Shown here piece after piece: positions 7,377 to 19,055 of a DNA stretch of 64,000 nucleotides (position 1 is its first letter; every line of letters begins with the position of its first letter). This stretch comes from Burkholderia sp. USMB20 (GTDB lineage: Bacteria > Pseudomonadota > Gammaproteobacteria > Burkholderiales > Burkholderiaceae). Below the pieces are notes generated by a model. It did not search any database, was not told where the DNA came from, and was given only the letters and a program-made list of their open reading frames with translations. The position numbers were made by a program, and so were the translations under genes. The DNA lies in NCBI RefSeq assembly GCF_000949135.2, contig NZ_JTAN02000013.1, positions 124,001 to 188,000 of the forward strand. Reading direction: 5' to 3'.

Positions 7377-9245
7377 ATGGCTTTACTGCAAATTTCCGAA
7401 CCGGGCATGGCGCCGGCGCCGCACCAGCGGCGACTCGCTGTCGGGATCGATCTCGGCACGACGAACTCGCTCGTCGCGGCCGTGCGCAACAGCGTGCCCG
7501 AAGTGCTGCCGGACGAAGCGGGCCGCGCGCTGCTGCCGTCGGTGGTCCGTTATCTGGAGAAGGGCGGCCGCCGCATCGGTCACGAAGCGAAGGAGCAGGC
7601 CGCGACCGATCCGCGCAACACGATCGTGTCGGTCAAGCGCTTCATGGGCCGCGGCAAGGCCGAGGTCGAAGGCGCGGCGAACGCGCCGTACGAATTCGTC
7701 GATGCACCCGGCATGGTGCAGATCCGCACGATCGACGGCGTGAAGAGCCCGGTCGAAGTGTCGGCCGAGATTCTCGCGACGCTGCGTTACCGTGCGGAAG
7801 ACACGCTCGGCGACGACCTGGTCGGCGCGGTGATCACGGTGCCCGCGTACTTCGACGACGCGCAGCGCCAGGCGACGAAGGACGCCGCGCGCCTCGCGGG
7901 CCTCAACGTGCTGCGCCTGCTGAACGAACCGACCGCGGCCGCGATCGCCTACGGTCTCGACAACGCGGCCGAAGGCCTCTACGCGGTGTACGACCTCGGC
8001 GGCGGCACGTTCGACCTGTCGATCCTGAAGCTGACGAAGGGCGTATTCGAAGTGCTGGCCGCGGGCGGCGATTCCGCACTCGGCGGCGACGATTTCGACC
8101 ACGCGCTGTTCGGTCACGTACTTGCGCAGGCCGGCATCGACGCGAAGGCGCTCGCGCCCGAGGACGTGCGCCTGCTGCTCGATCGCGTGCGCGTGCTGAA
8201 GGAAGCGCTGTCGTCCGCGCCGCAGGCGTCGCTCGACGTGACGCTGTCGACCGGTGCACACCTCGTGCAGACGATCTCGCACGACACGTTCGCCGCGCTC
8301 GTCGAGCCGCTCGTGCAGCGTACGCTGACGCCGACCCGCAAGGCCCTGCGCGATGCGCAGGTGAGCCCGGCCGACATCAAGGGCGTCGTGCTGGTCGGCG
8401 GCGCGACGCGCATGCCGGTGATCCGCGAGGCGGTCGCGAAGTATTTCGGCCAGCCGCCGCTCGTCAACCTCGATCCGGATCAGGTCGTCGCGCTCGGCGC
8501 GGCGATCCAGGCCGACCTGCTCGCCGGCAATCGCGGCAGCGGCGACGACTGGCTGCTGCTCGACGTGATCCCGCTGTCGCTCGGCGTCGAGACGATGGGC
8601 GGTCTCGTCGAGAAGATCATTCCGCGCAATTCGACGATTCCGATCGCGCGTGCGCAGGAATTCACGACCTTCAAGGACGGCCAGACCGCGATGGCGATCC
8701 ACGTCGTGCAGGGCGAGCGCGAGCTCGTCGCCGACTGCCGCTCGCTCGCGCGCTTCGAGCTGCGGGGCATCCCGCCGATGACGGCCGGTGCGGCGCGCAT
8801 CCGCGTGACCTACCAGGTCGATGCGGACGGGCTGCTGTCGGTGTTCGCGCGCGAGCAGCATTCGGGCGTCGAGGCGTCGGTCGTCGTGAAGCCGTCGTAC
8901 GGCCTCGCCGACGACGACATCGCGAAGATGCTCGAGGACAGCTTCAAGACCGCCGAGATCGACATGCGGGCGCGCGCGCTGCGCGAAGCGCAGGTCGAGG
9001 CCGAGCGGATGATCGAGGCGACGCAGGCGGCGCTGGCGGCCGACGGCGAATTGCTCGACGATGCCGAACGCACGCAGGTCGACGCGCTCGTCGCGGCGCT
9101 GCGCACGATCGCGCAGGGCGACGACACGGACGCGATCGAGACCGCGACCAAGACGCTGGCCGACGGCACCGACGAATTCGCGGCGCGCCGGATGGACAAG
9201 AGCATCAAGCGCGCACTGTCGGGCCGCCGCCTCGACGAGATCTGA
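7377..9245 (+). CDS. hscA: Fe-S assembly chaperone HscA (specialised Hsp70)
   Basis: A 622-residue Hsp70-family ATPase that binds the LPPVK motif of IscU and drives cluster transfer. The nucleotide-binding domain starts with DLGTTNS (25-31) and includes [12 protein letters not shown] and [10 protein letters not shown]. The substrate-binding domain follows the linker near [17 protein letters not shown]. Length agrees with E. coli HscA (616), and the N-terminus has the short extension typical of HscA rather than DnaK. It lies between hscB and fdx, as in other isc operons. Confidence 0.96.
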   Translation: MALLQISEPGMAPAPHQRRLAVGIDLGTTNSLVAAVRNSVPEVLPDEAGRALLPSVVRYLEKGGRRIGHEAKEQAATDPRNTIVSVKRFMGRGKAEVEGAANAPYEFVDAPGMVQIRTIDGVKSPVEVSAEILATLRYRAEDTLGDDLVGAVITVPAYFDDAQRQATKDAARLAGLNVLRLLNEPTAAAIAYGLDNAAEGLYAVYDLGGGTFDLSILKLTKGVFEVLAAGGDSALGGDDFDHALFGHVLAQAGIDAKALAPEDVRLLLDRVRVLKEALSSAPQASLDVTLSTGAHLVQTISHDTFAALVEPLVQRTLTPTRKALRDAQVSPADIKGVVLVGGATRMPVIREAVAKYFGQPPLVNLDPDQVVALGAAIQADLLAGNRGSGDDWLLLDVIPLSLGVETMGGLVEKIIPRNSTIPIARAQEFTTFKDGQTAMAIHVVQGERELVADCRSLARFELRGIPPMTAGAARIRVTYQVDADGLLSVFAREQHSGVEASVVVKPSYGLADDDIAKMLEDSFKTAEIDMRARALREAQVEAERMIEATQAALAADGELLDDAERTQVDALVAALRTIAQGDDTDAIETATKTLADGTDEFAARRMDKSIKRALSGRRLDEI

Positions 9246-9333
9246 ACGAACGAACTGCACGCGGGCCGGCGACGGCCCGCGCGATATTGAACCGTGCGGC
9301 GCCAGCCGCCGCACCCTGACTGACGGAACGGAC

Positions 9334-9675
9334 ATGCCTCAACTGGTGGTGCTGCCTCACGTCGAACTGTGCCCGGACGGCGCAGTGATCGACGCGACGC
9401 CCGGCAAGAGTATTTGCGACAACCTGCTCGACCACGGCATCGAGATCGAGCATGCGTGCGAGAAGTCGTGCGCGTGCACGACCTGCCACGTGGTGATCCG
9501 CGAGGGCTTCAACGATCTCGAGCCGTCCGAGGAGGACGAAGACGACCTGCTCGACAAGGCATGGGGCCTCGAGCCGACATCGCGCCTGTCGTGCCAGGCG
9601 ATCGTGAAGGAAGATTCGGACCTGGTGGTCGAGATCCCGAAGTACTCGATCAACCACGCGAAGGAAAATCACTGA
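9334..9675 (+). CDS. fdx: ISC-type [2Fe-2S] ferredoxin
   Basis: A 113-residue adrenodoxin-type ferredoxin that supplies electrons for cluster assembly on IscU. Cluster ligands Cys42, Cys48, Cys51 and Cys87 are at the same positions as in E. coli Fdx; an additional Cys46 lies in the loop. An acidic stretch SEEDEDD (65-71) is the usual partner-binding surface. The start at 9334 gives the standard length. Confidence 0.96.
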   Translation: MPQLVVLPHVELCPDGAVIDATPGKSICDNLLDHGIEIEHACEKSCACTTCHVVIREGFNDLEPSEEDEDDLLDKAWGLEPTSRLSCQAIVKEDSDLVVEIPKYSINHAKENH

Positions 9676-9719
9676 CGGATCGGCGGGGCGGACTCGCCAC
9701 GTATACGGGAGAGCAGGCC

Positions 9720-9929
9720 ATGAAATGGACCGATTCGCGCGAAATCGCCATCGCGCTGGCAGACAAGCATCCGGACGTCGATCCGCAGCGGGTCAATTTC
9801 GTCGACCTGCGCCAATGGGTCATCGAGCTGGACGGCTTCACCGACGACCCGGCGCACTCGGGCGAGAAGATCCTCGAAGCGATCCAGGCTCACTGGATCG
9901 ACGAATCGGACTTCGACGACGAAGACTGA
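9720..9929 (+). CDS. iscX: IscX (Fe-S assembly modulator)
   Basis: A 69-residue acidic protein, MKWTDSREIAIALADKHPDV at its start and DESDFDDED at its end. IscX binds IscS and iron and modulates cysteine desulfurase activity. It is the last gene of the operon, followed by a strong terminator. E. coli IscX is 66 residues. Confidence 0.95.
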   Translation: MKWTDSREIAIALADKHPDVDPQRVNFVDLRQWVIELDGFTDDPAHSGEKILEAIQAHWIDESDFDDED

Positions 9930-9982
9930 GGTTCGCGCCGACGCCCGCACCGCGTGGCGCCGGCAACGCTCCCGCAAAAAGG

Positions 9983-10013
9983 AAAAGGCTCGTGACGCGT
10001 CACGAGCCTTTTT
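9983..10013. terminator. Bidirectional intrinsic terminator after iscX
   Basis: A perfect 30-bp palindrome (AAAAGGCTCGTGACG with its complement) ends in a T run on both strands. It sits between the convergent iscX and the glycine-zipper gene and can end both transcripts. Confidence 0.92.
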
Positions 10014-10065
10014 CATTTCCGCGCGGCGCAAGAGCCGCGCGGCGATTCGTCGTGCTCGTCGTGCG

Positions 10066-10821
10066 TTATGCGCCGACCAGCGTGCCGTTCTCGATCCGCA
10101 CACGCTGGCCCTGGCCGAACGGCGGCGGGTTGTGGTACGTGAACGTGCGCGTCGCGCCGCTTTCCATCTGGACCTGCACTTGGTAGTCGGTTTCCGCGCG
10201 TACCTGCTTCTCGACCTGGTTGCCGGCGAGACCGCCGCCGAGCGCGCCGATGATCGTCATCGCGGTGCGGCCGTTGCCGTGACCGAACTGGTTGCCGAGC
10301 AGGCCGCCGGCCGCTGCGCCGCCGACCGCGCCGATCCCCGAGCTCTGGCCCGGCGTGCGCGTCTGCGTGATCGCGACGACCGTGCCGCAGGTCTGGCAAT
10401 AGGCCGGCTGCGCGGGTGCGGACGGCTGTTGTGCGTATTGCGGCGGTTGCGGTGCCGGCGTATGGCGGTGGTGCGTGGCTGCCGGGCGCGGCGCGGGCCG
10501 CGGCTCGGCTTGTGCCGCAGCTGCCTTCTCAGCAGCGGCTTTCTCGGCCGCAGCCTTCTGCGCGGCCTGTTCGGCTGCCTGCTGCTGCGCTTGCGCGGCG
10601 AGCGCGGCGCTGGCTGCCGCGGCCGTATCGACGGCCGGCTGCGACGCGATCAGCGCGGCCTGGGTCTGGCCGTTCTGCGCGTTGTTGCTGCTGGCCTTCG
10701 GGAAGATGCCCGTGATCGCGGCAGTGGCGGCGAGGCTGGCGACGATGACGGCGCCTGCGGCGGTCGCGATGAGCGGGTGCAGGCGTTGCTTTTGCGGCGT
10801 GGTTTGATTCTGGTTGTCCAT
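10066..10821 (-). CDS. Glycine-zipper 2TM-domain membrane protein
   Basis: A 251-residue protein starting at MDNQNQTTPQ, with GGAGAA upstream on the reverse strand. Residues about 17-38 form a membrane anchor. A 50-residue Ala/Gln/Lys/Glu-rich stretch (AAAEKAAAEKAA) is probably a coiled coil across the periplasm, and a His/Pro-rich linker follows. The C-terminal half has glycine-zipper repeats (GAVGGAAAGGLLGNQFG and GALGGGLAGNQVEKQV) as in the 17-kDa surface antigen/SlyB family, then a small beta-like end. The role is unproven; such proteins are linked to envelope integrity. The frame is open to 10974, but the upstream part lacks a ribosome binding site. Confidence 0.85.
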   Translation of the reverse strand: MDNQNQTTPQKQRLHPLIATAAGAVIVASLAATAAITGIFPKASSNNAQNGQTQAALIASQPAVDTAAAASAALAAQAQQQAAEQAAQKAAAEKAAAEKAAAAQAEPRPAPRPAATHHRHTPAPQPPQYAQQPSAPAQPAYCQTCGTVVAITQTRTPGQSSGIGAVGGAAAGGLLGNQFGHGNGRTAMTIIGALGGGLAGNQVEKQVRAETDYQVQVQMESGATRTFTYHNPPPFGQGQRVRIENGTLVGA

Positions 10822-11167
10822 TTTCTTCTCCGGTGTCGACCCGGTTTCGCACGTTGGCGCTGGCCGGATCCCACGCTCGGGAGCGAGCAGACTTGGCGTT
10901 CCGGCGCCTCGTTCTGGTCCCGTGGTCGTGCGTGGTGACGCAACAGGAGTGTCGTCCACGAGCGAGCGGCGCACCGTATCAAGGTGTAACGAATTGCAGC
11001 GCGGGATCGGCGTTTGCTACAGGGAAAACCCGGAGAAGGCCGTCGCGACGAGGGAATAAAACGGGGGAAGATCGGAAGCCGGCGAACGCCGGCAGGCGGG
11101 ATTTACGCGTGGTTACAAAGCTGACGCGTGCGCGCCGCAGGGCGCGGCGCACACGCGGGCACGGCCG
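10822..11167. other. Intergenic region without a gene
   Basis: This 346-bp gap between lysS (ending at 11168) and the glycine-zipper gene should hold the latter's promoter. I see no convincing -35/-10 pair, no T-tailed hairpin and no open frame with a binding site. A GC-rich imperfect hairpin without a T run lies near 11125-11155. Confidence 0.6.
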
Positions 11168-12694
11168 TCAGTCTTCGCGGCGCAGGTGCGGGAACAGCAG
11201 CACGTCGCGGATCGTCGGGCTGTCGGTCAGCAGCATCACGAGACGGTCGATGCCGATCCCGCAACCGCCCGTCGGCGGCATCCCGTGTTCGAGCGCGCGG
11301 ATGTAGTCGGCGTCGAAGAACATCGCTTCCTCGTCGCCGGCATCCTTCTGCTCGACCTGCTTCTTGAAGCGCGCGGCCTGGTCTTCCGGATCGTTCAGCT
11401 CCGAGAAGCCGTTCGCGATCTCGCGGCCGGTCATGAACAGCTCGAAACGCTCGGTGATGCCCGGCACCGTGTCCGACGCGCGTGCGAGCGGCGACACTTC
11501 GACCGGGTAGTCGATGATGTAGGTCGGCTCCCACAGCTGCGATTCGGCGGTTTCCTCGAACAGCGCGAGCTGCAGCGCGCCGATGCCGGCGTTCAGGAAG
11601 GCCGGCTGCGACACGTCGACGCCGAGGCGCTTCAGTTCGGAACGCAGGAACGCGTCGTCCGACAGCTGGCCGTCGGTGTACTGCGGCGCGTACTTCTGGA
11701 TCGCCTGCGTGATTGTCAGGCGGTGGAACGGCTTCGCGAGATCGAGCTCGCGGCCCTGGTACTGGATCGTCGCGGTGCCGAGCGCATCGATCGCCGCCTG
11801 GCGGATCAGCTGCTCGGTGAAGTCCATCAGCCAGCGGTAGTCGGTGTACGCGGCGTAGAACTCCATCATCGTGAATTCCGGGTTGTGGCGCGGCGACACG
11901 CCTTCATTCCGGAAGTTGCGGTTGATCTCGAACACGCGTTCGAAACCGCCGACGATCAGGCGCTTCAGGTACAGCTCCGGCGCGATGCGCAGGAACATCT
12001 GCATGTCGAGCGCGTTGTGGTGCGTGACGAACGGCTTGGCCGCGGCGCCGCCCGGGATCGGGTGCAGCATCGGCGTCTCGACTTCCATGAACTCGGCGTT
12101 GTCCATGAACTTGCGGATCGACGCGATGGTCTTGGTGCGCGCGCGGAACGTGTCGCGCGTTTCCGGCGTGACGATCAGGTCGACATAGCGCTGGCGATAG
12201 CGCATTTCCTGGTCGGCGAGGCCGTGGAACTTGTCCGGCAGCGGACGCAGCGCCTTCGACAGCAGACGCAATTCCTTGCACTGGACCGACAGCTCGCCCT
12301 TGTTGGTGCGGAACAGCACGCCGCGTGCGGCGACGATGTCGCCCAGGTCCCACTTCTTGAATGCGTCGTAGGTTTCCGCGCCGACGTCGTTCGGCGTCAC
12401 GAAGAACTGGATCTGGCCTGAACCGTCCTGCACCGTCGCGAAGCTCGCCTTGCCCATCACGCGCTTGAGCATCATGCGGCCGGCGACCGACACCTCGACC
12501 GGGTTCGCTTCGAGCGCGGCCTTGTCCGAGTCGGCGAATTTCACCTGGAGATCGGCGGCGTGATGCGTCGGCCGGAAATCGTTCGGATAGGCGACGCCTT
12601 GCTCGCGCAGTGCGCGCAGCTTCTCGCGGCGCTCGGCGATGATCTGGTTTTCGTCCGCCGCGACGGCGGGCTGCGTTTGGGTCGGTTCGGTCAT
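11168..12694 (-). CDS. lysS: Lysyl-tRNA synthetase, class II
   Basis: A 508-residue class-II synthetase that charges tRNA-Lys. The N-terminal OB-fold anticodon domain covers about residues 60-160 ([22 protein letters not shown]). The catalytic domain has motif 2 ([20 protein letters not shown]) and motif 3 ([10 protein letters not shown]) near the C-terminus. E. coli LysS has 505 residues. The start at 12694 (MTEPTQTQP) is preferred to the in-frame ATG ten codons earlier. The prfB-lysS order downstream of recJ is shared with E. coli. Confidence 0.96.
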   Translation of the reverse strand: MTEPTQTQPAVAADENQIIAERREKLRALREQGVAYPNDFRPTHHAADLQVKFADSDKAALEANPVEVSVAGRMMLKRVMGKASFATVQDGSGQIQFFVTPNDVGAETYDAFKKWDLGDIVAARGVLFRTNKGELSVQCKELRLLSKALRPLPDKFHGLADQEMRYRQRYVDLIVTPETRDTFRARTKTIASIRKFMDNAEFMEVETPMLHPIPGGAAAKPFVTHHNALDMQMFLRIAPELYLKRLIVGGFERVFEINRNFRNEGVSPRHNPEFTMMEFYAAYTDYRWLMDFTEQLIRQAAIDALGTATIQYQGRELDLAKPFHRLTITQAIQKYAPQYTDGQLSDDAFLRSELKRLGVDVSQPAFLNAGIGALQLALFEETAESQLWEPTYIIDYPVEVSPLARASDTVPGITERFELFMTGREIANGFSELNDPEDQAARFKKQVEQKDAGDEEAMFFDADYIRALEHGMPPTGGCGIGIDRLVMLLTDSPTIRDVLLFPHLRRED

Positions 12695-12769
12695 GATGGT
12701 CGGAATTCGGAGTGGGTGCGGCAACGCAACGGGAAGGGCGGCGCGACCGGAGGGGCCGCGCCGCGGCGC

Positions 12770-13874
12770 TTACACGCCCTGTTTGAGGCTCGCGCTGATG
12801 AAGTCGTCGAGATCGCCGTCGAGGACGGCTCTCGTGTTGCTCATTTCGACGTTCGTGCGCAGGTCCTTCACGCGGCTCTGGTCGAGCACGTACGAACGGA
12901 TCTGGTGGCCCCAGCCCACATCGGTCTTGCTCGATTCGAGCTTGTCCTGTTCGGCCTGGCGCTTGCGCATTTCGACTTCGTACAGGCGCGATTTCAGCAT
13001 CGCCATTGCTTCGGCGCGGTTGCGGTGCTGCGAGCGGTCGTTCTGGCACTGCACGACGATACCGGTCGGCATGTGCGTGATCCGCACCGCGGAGTCGGTC
13101 TTGTTGATGTGCTGGCCGCCCGCGCCCGATGCGCGGTACGTGTCGATGCGCAGGTCGGCCGGGTTGATCTCGACTTCGATCGAATCGTCGATTTCCGGAT
13201 AGACGAACACCGACGAGAACGACGTGTGACGGCCGCCCGACGAGTCGAACGGCGACTTGCGCACGAGGCGGTGGATGCCCGTTTCGGTGCGCAGGAAGCC
13301 GTATGCGTATTCGCCCGTGACCTTGACCGTCGCATTCTTGATGCCGGCGACGTCGCCGTCGGACTCTTCGAGCACCTCGGCCTTGAAGCCCTTGCGTTCG
13401 CAGTAGCGCAGGTACTGGCGCAGCAGCATCGATGCCCAGTCGCACGCCTCGGTGCCGCCGGCGCCGGCCTGGATGTCGATGAAGCAGTTGTTCGGGTCGG
13501 CCGGGTTCGAGAACATCCGGCGGAACTCGATGTCGCCGACGCGTGCTTCGAGCTTCTTCGCGTCGTCTTCCGATGCGACGAGGGTGTCTTCGTCGCCTTC
13601 CTCGCGTGCGAGCTCGAACAGGTCGAGCGCGTCGCGCAGGTCGCTATCGAGCGCCGTCAGCGTCGTGACGACGCCTTCGAGCAGCTTTTTCTCGCGGCCG
13701 AGTGCCTGGGCGTTCTTCGAATCGTTCCAGACGTTCGGGTCCTCGAGTTCCTTGTTGACTTCGGTCAGACGCGCAGCTTTGGCGTCGTAGTCAAAGATAC
13801 CCCCGAAGCTCGCCCGCGCGGTTGCGCAGGTCGAGCAGGGAGCTTTCGATCGCGTTGAGACGTTCCGCTTCCAT
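12770..13874 (-). CDS. prfB: Peptide chain release factor 2, with programmed +1 frameshift
   Basis: RF2 recognises UGA and UAA stop codons and triggers peptide release. The gene is read as 27 codons from the ATG at 13874, reaches CTT TGA C at 13790-13796, and continues in the +1 frame (13792 down to 12770). The total is 367 residues. GGQ lies at about 252-254 ([16 protein letters not shown]) and the stop-codon-recognition SPF is present in [10 protein letters not shown]. Without the frameshift, translation ends after 27 residues, so RF2 level is self-limiting. lysS follows 75 bp downstream. Confidence 0.96.
13790..13805 (-). promoter_or_regulatory. prfB programmed +1 frameshift site
   Basis: On the coding strand the sequence reads CGGGGGTATCTTTGAC. 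The GGGGG acts as an internal Shine-Dalgarno-like stimulator three bases before the slippery CTT, and TGA C is the poorly read stop. This is the canonical RF2 autoregulation signal. Confidence 0.95.
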
Positions 13875-13909
13875 GATCGTTCGCTGTTCTTGCTTCGTAA
13901 AAAAGCGGA

Positions 13910-13915
13910 ATTATA
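13910..13915 (-). promoter_or_regulatory. Likely -10 element of prfB
   Basis: The reverse strand carries a perfect TATAAT 36 bp before the prfB start codon. No clear -35 was seen. Confidence 0.45.
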
Positions 13916-14055
13916 GCCGATCGGCAGGGTTTCCCGGTGACGCGGAGTGTGCTTGCGCGCGCGCCGCGGCCCCGTCCGGCGCGGCGCGCATGTGGTCCGC
14001 ATGGTTCGCACATGGCCCGCGGGCGCCGCGGGCCGGGTGGCCGGCCGGTCGGCGC

Positions 14056-15753
14056 TCAGCCGGCCGCGTGTTCGACGATCAGCTGGACGCGCGTCACGCC
14101 GTTCCACATGTCGGCCACGAGGCGGTACGCGATCAGCGCGCTCGCCGGCAGCGGCTCGGTGTGGTTGAACCAGATCGCGTTGAAGCGTTGGCGGCCGCGC
14201 GCCAGTTGCAGCTTCAGGTGCTTTTCCTTCACGAGCGACTGCGACACGACGTCGAATTCGCCGGAGAAAAGCGGGGCCGGAAAGCCCTGGCCCCAGACGG
14301 CTTCGTCGAGCAGCCCGACGAACTGCGGCGTGAAATACGCTTCCTCGAGTTCGCCGTCGGTCTCGATCACGCGCGCCAGCGCGTCGTCGGACAGCCACTC
14401 GCGCGCGACGGCCTCGAACGCGGCCGCGAAGCGCGGCACGTTGTCGGTGTCGAGCGTGAGGCCGGCCGCCATCGCGTGGCCGCCGAACGCGACGATCAGG
14501 TCGGGCTCGCGCTTCGACACGAGGTCGAGCGCATCGCGCAGGTGGAAGCCGGGAATCGACCGGCCGGAACCCTTGACCCGCGTGCCGGCCTCGTCCGCAT
14601 GCGCGAACGTGAACGACGGGCGGTGGAATTTCTCCTTGAGCCGTCCGGCGACGATGCCGATCACGCCCTGGTGCCATTCGGGATTGAACAGCGTGATCGT
14701 GCACGCGTCGGCCGGATCGACGTCGGCGAGATCGGCGAGCGCCTGCTGCTGCATGCCGGCCTCGATCTCGCGGCGCTCGCGGTTCATCACGTCGAGCTGC
14801 TGCGCAAGGTCCCACGCGCGGCCGATGTCGTCGGTGATCAGGCACTCGATGCCGAGCGACATGTCCGAGAGCCGCCCGGCGGCGTTCAGGCGCGGGCCGA
14901 GGCCGAAGCCGAGGTCGAAGCCCGATGCGGTGCGCGCCTCGCGGCCGGCGGCGCGGAACAGCGCGGCGATGCCCGGCTGCATGCGGCCGTTGCGGATGCG
15001 CTGCAGCCCCTGTGCGACGAGCACGCGATTGTTGCCGTCGAGCCGCACGACGTCGGCGACGGTGCCGAGCGCGACGAGGTCGAGCAGCCCGTCGAGGCGC
15101 GGTTCGGCTTCCTTGCTCGCGAATGCGCCGCGGCGGCGCAGCTCGGCACGCAGCGCGAGCAGCACGTAGAACATCACGCCGACGCCGGCGATATGCTTGC
15201 TCGGGAACGCGCAGCCGGGCTGGTTCGGGTTGACGATCGCGCGCGCGGCGGGCAGCGCGTCGCCGGGCAGGTGGTGGTCGGTCACGAGCACGTCGATGCC
15301 GCGTGCGTTCGCGGCCTCGACGCCCGCGACGCTCGCGATCCCGTTGTCGACGGTGATCAGCAGGTCGGGCTTGCGCGCGGCCGCGAGTTCGACGATCTCG
15401 GGCGTGAGCCCGTAGCCGTATTCGAAGCGGTTCGGCACCAGGTAGTCGATTTGCGCGCCGAACATCCGCAGGCCGCGCACCGCGACCGCGCACGCGGTCG
15501 CGCCGTCGCAGTCGTAGTCGGCGACGACCAGCAGGCGCCGCCGGTCGGCGATCGCGTCGGCGAGCAGCGCCGCGGCGTCCGCGCAGCCTTTCAGTTCGGT
15601 GGGCGGCACGAGCCGCGCGAGCGCGGTTTCGATGTCGGTCGGGGACTGCACGCCGCGCGACGCGTACAGGCGCGCGAGGACGGGATGCAGGCCGTGGCGC
15701 GCGAGCGCTTCGGCGTCGGCGGGCGCGACGGGGCGGGTAACGATCCGGGTCAT
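14056..15753 (-). CDS. recJ: Single-stranded-DNA-specific 5'-3' exonuclease RecJ
   Basis: A 565-residue DHH-family nuclease used in RecF-pathway recombination, mismatch repair and base excision repair. Motifs for manganese binding are visible: [12 protein letters not shown] (about residue 75), LLITVDNGI, and TDHHLPGD (DHH). The DHHA1 domain includes [11 protein letters not shown] and [11 protein letters not shown], and a C-terminal OB-like domain completes the protein. The length agrees with E. coli RecJ (577). It lies upstream of prfB and lysS on the same strand. Confidence 0.95.
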   Translation of the reverse strand: MTRIVTRPVAPADAEALARHGLHPVLARLYASRGVQSPTDIETALARLVPPTELKGCADAAALLADAIADRRRLLVVADYDCDGATACAVAVRGLRMFGAQIDYLVPNRFEYGYGLTPEIVELAAARKPDLLITVDNGIASVAGVEAANARGIDVLVTDHHLPGDALPAARAIVNPNQPGCAFPSKHIAGVGVMFYVLLALRAELRRRGAFASKEAEPRLDGLLDLVALGTVADVVRLDGNNRVLVAQGLQRIRNGRMQPGIAALFRAAGREARTASGFDLGFGLGPRLNAAGRLSDMSLGIECLITDDIGRAWDLAQQLDVMNRERREIEAGMQQQALADLADVDPADACTITLFNPEWHQGVIGIVAGRLKEKFHRPSFTFAHADEAGTRVKGSGRSIPGFHLRDALDLVSKREPDLIVAFGGHAMAAGLTLDTDNVPRFAAAFEAVAREWLSDDALARVIETDGELEEAYFTPQFVGLLDEAVWGQGFPAPLFSGEFDVVSQSLVKEKHLKLQLARGRQRFNAIWFNHTEPLPASALIAYRLVADMWNGVTRVQLIVEHAAG

Positions 15754-15763
15754 ACAGGTCGGG

Positions 15764-16828
15764 TTATTCGAACAGGGATGCCAGCGCGCGGCGGCGCCAG
15801 AACTTGCGCAGGTCGCCGCGCGTCGCGTGCAGCGTCACGGAGCTGGTGTCGCCGCACAGCGTGAAGTCGACGCCGGCCAGCTCGCCGTTCTGCAGCGCGG
15901 CGAGGGCGGGCGCGAACCAGTCGCGCTCGAGCGCGGCGAGCGCGTCGTGCCAGCGTGCCCAGTCCTGTTCGATGAACGGGGCGGACAGCGTGGGCAGCTC
16001 GACGAGCGTCGCGCCGGCGGCGGCGGATAGTGCGCCGAATGCGGCCGGCACGGCGCCGGCCTCGGCCTGCGCCGCGCGCGCGAGGCCGAGCGCGGCGGGC
16101 GACACGGACAGCACGCGCGCGAACGGCTTGCCGACCGGCTTCAGCGTGCCCTGCGCGTGGAACCAGATCGAATTGACGGCGGGCAACCCGCGCGCCTCGC
16201 GCGCTTCGTTGACCGGATGCTGGAACCACGCCATCTGCACTTCGTTCTGCAGCTTCATCCACATCCGCGAGCGTTCGCCGGTGTGCGCCTCGTGCGGCAA
16301 CCAGATCTCGATGTTGCGGCCGCTGGCGCGCAGCGGCGCGGCGCCGGCGAGGCGGGCGAGCTGCTCGCTGGACAGGTACCAGCGCGCCGGATGCGGCGCT
16401 TCCAGTCGCACGCCGAGCTCCTCGATCAGCGGGCGCGCGACCGCCAGCAACGCGGCGGCGTCGCCGTCATCGAGCGCGAGGCTCGCCGGGTCGACGAGCA
16501 CGAGGTGATCGTGCGCGATTTCGACATGGACCGGCTCGACGCACGCCCAGGCCTGGGTGCCCGGGTCGCCGCCGTCCGCCAGCAGCATGTAGGGCGCGAG
16601 CGGCGCCTCGTCGGCGGCGTTGCCCTGAGTCGCGCCGAACCGGCGGGCCAGCCAGCGCTCGTGCGGCAGCGTGCGCTGGAAGTCCTCGCCGGCCACGCGC
16701 TCGACGAGGCTCGCGCGGGCGAGCAACTTTTCGAGCGCCGGGCTGTCCAGCGTGTGCAGGGACGAGGCCGCATCGGCCGCCGACGGCAGCGCGAACGGAA
16801 CGAGAAAATGGAGGCGTCGGTCGTGCAT
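15764..16828 (-). CDS. RpfE-like conserved protein, possibly phosphoglycerate-mutase related
   Basis: A 354-residue cytoplasmic protein starting MHDRRLHFLVPFALPSAADA, without signal peptide or membrane segment. Sequence style and position next to recJ match a proteobacterial family named after the Xanthomonas rpf-cluster gene rpfE. Some annotations relate the family to cofactor-independent phosphoglycerate mutase. A conserved-looking block is WMKLQNEVQMAWFQHPVNEA near residue 190, followed by NSIWFHAQGTL. The stop is 10 bp before the recJ start, so the two are likely co-transcribed. Biochemical function is unknown; the family call is from memory. Confidence 0.6.
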   Translation of the reverse strand: MHDRRLHFLVPFALPSAADAASSLHTLDSPALEKLLARASLVERVAGEDFQRTLPHERWLARRFGATQGNAADEAPLAPYMLLADGGDPGTQAWACVEPVHVEIAHDHLVLVDPASLALDDGDAAALLAVARPLIEELGVRLEAPHPARWYLSSEQLARLAGAAPLRASGRNIEIWLPHEAHTGERSRMWMKLQNEVQMAWFQHPVNEAREARGLPAVNSIWFHAQGTLKPVGKPFARVLSVSPAALGLARAAQAEAGAVPAAFGALSAAAGATLVELPTLSAPFIEQDWARWHDALAALERDWFAPALAALQNGELAGVDFTLCGDTSSVTLHATRGDLRKFWRRRALASLFE

Positions 16829-16986
16829 GATGGTGCGCATTGTATGGCAAACTGCGCGCGTGATCGGGCCGGCTGACGGTCCGATTGGGCCCGATTGCGT
16901 CCGGCGACCGCTTTTTTCGACCGCGCCCCGGGCGGCGCTCCGGCCTCGGGCCGCCATCCCCGCCGTAACCAGCAGAAAGGATTCGC

Positions 16987-18232
16987 TTGAAACTTCCGTA
17001 CGAATGGCAGATCGGCTGGCGCTACACGCGCGCCGGCAAACGCACGACCGGCAACGGCTTCATTTCCTTCATCGCACTCGTGTCGATGCTCGGGATCGCG
17101 CTCGGCGTCGCGGCGCTGATCGTCGTGCTGTCCGTGATGAACGGCTTCCAGAAGGAAGTGCGCGACCGCATGCTGTCGGTGCTCGCGCACGTCGAGGTGT
17201 TTTCGCCGACCGGCTCGATGCCCGACTGGCAACTGACCGCGCAGGAAGCGCGCCGCAATCCGTCGGTGACGGGCGCGGCGCCGTACGTCGACGCGCAGGC
17301 GCTGCTCACGCGCCAGGACGCGGTGAGCGGCGTGATGCTGCGCGGCGTCGAGCCGTCGCTCGAACCGCAGGTGTCGGACATCGGCAAGGACATGAAGGCA
17401 GGCCAGCTCGCCGCGCTCGTGCCCGGCCAGTTCGGCATCGTGCTCGGCGACGCGCTCGCCGGCAACCTCGGCGTGACGGTCGGCGACAAGGTCACGCTCG
17501 TCGCTCCCGAAGGCACGATCACGCCGGCCGGGATGATGCCGCGGCTCAAGCAGTTCACGGTCGTCGGCGTGTTCGAGTCGGGCCACTACGAATACGACAG
17601 CACGCTCGCGATGATCAACATCCGCGACGCGGAGGCGCTGTTCCGGATGGCCGCGCCGACCGGCGTGCGGCTGCGGCTCACCGACATGCAGAAGGCGCCG
17701 CAGGTCGCGGTCGAGCTGTCGCATACGCTGTCGGGCAGCCTGTACATCCGCGACTGGACGCAGCAGAACAAGACCTGGTTCTCGGCCGTGCAAATCGAGA
17801 AGCGGATGATGTTCATCATCCTCACGCTGATCATCGCGGTGGCCGCGTTCAACCTCGTGTCGTCGCTCGTGATGACGGTGACCAACAAGCAGGCCGACAT
17901 CGCGATCCTGCGCACGCTCGGCGCGCAGCCGGGCTCGATCATGAAGATCTTCGTCGTGCAGGGCGTGACGATCGGCTTCGTCGGCACCGCGTCGGGCGTC
18001 GCGCTCGGCTGCCTGATCGCGTGGAGCATTCCGTGGCTGATCCCGATGATCGAGCATCTGTTCGGCGTGCAGTTCCTGCCGCCGTCGGTGTACTTCATCA
18101 GCGAGCTGCCGTCCGAGCTCGTCGCGGGCGACGTCATCAAGATCGGCCTGATCGCGTTCGTGCTGTCGGCCGTCGCGACGCTCTATCCGAGCTGGCGCGG
18201 CGCGAAGGTGAAGCCGGCGGAGGCGCTGCGCT

Positions 18233-18240
<8 letters not shown>
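16987..18240 (+). CDS. lolC: Lipoprotein-releasing ABC transporter permease LolC/E
   Basis: A 417-residue inner-membrane permease that with LolD extracts outer-membrane lipoproteins and passes them to LolA. The MacB-type layout is visible: a first membrane helix near residues 22-48, a periplasmic domain of about 210 residues, and three C-terminal helices after about 270 ([21 protein letters not shown] onwards). The start is TTG ([12 protein letters not shown] follows). There is one permease gene here, as in species with a homodimeric LolF-type exporter. lolD overlaps its end by 8 bp. Confidence 0.93.
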
Positions 18241-18991
<751 letters not shown>

Positions 18992-19055
18992 ACGAACGCC
19001 TCCGCCGTGCCGCCGGGCGAGTCCCGGCGTTGCGGCGGGGCGCAGGAAAGCCGCC

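Noticed and set aside
12770-15493. 907-codon reverse-strand frame joining recJ and prfB regions
   Set aside because: Only its end is the prfB main frame; the first part is out of frame in recJ and is not coding.
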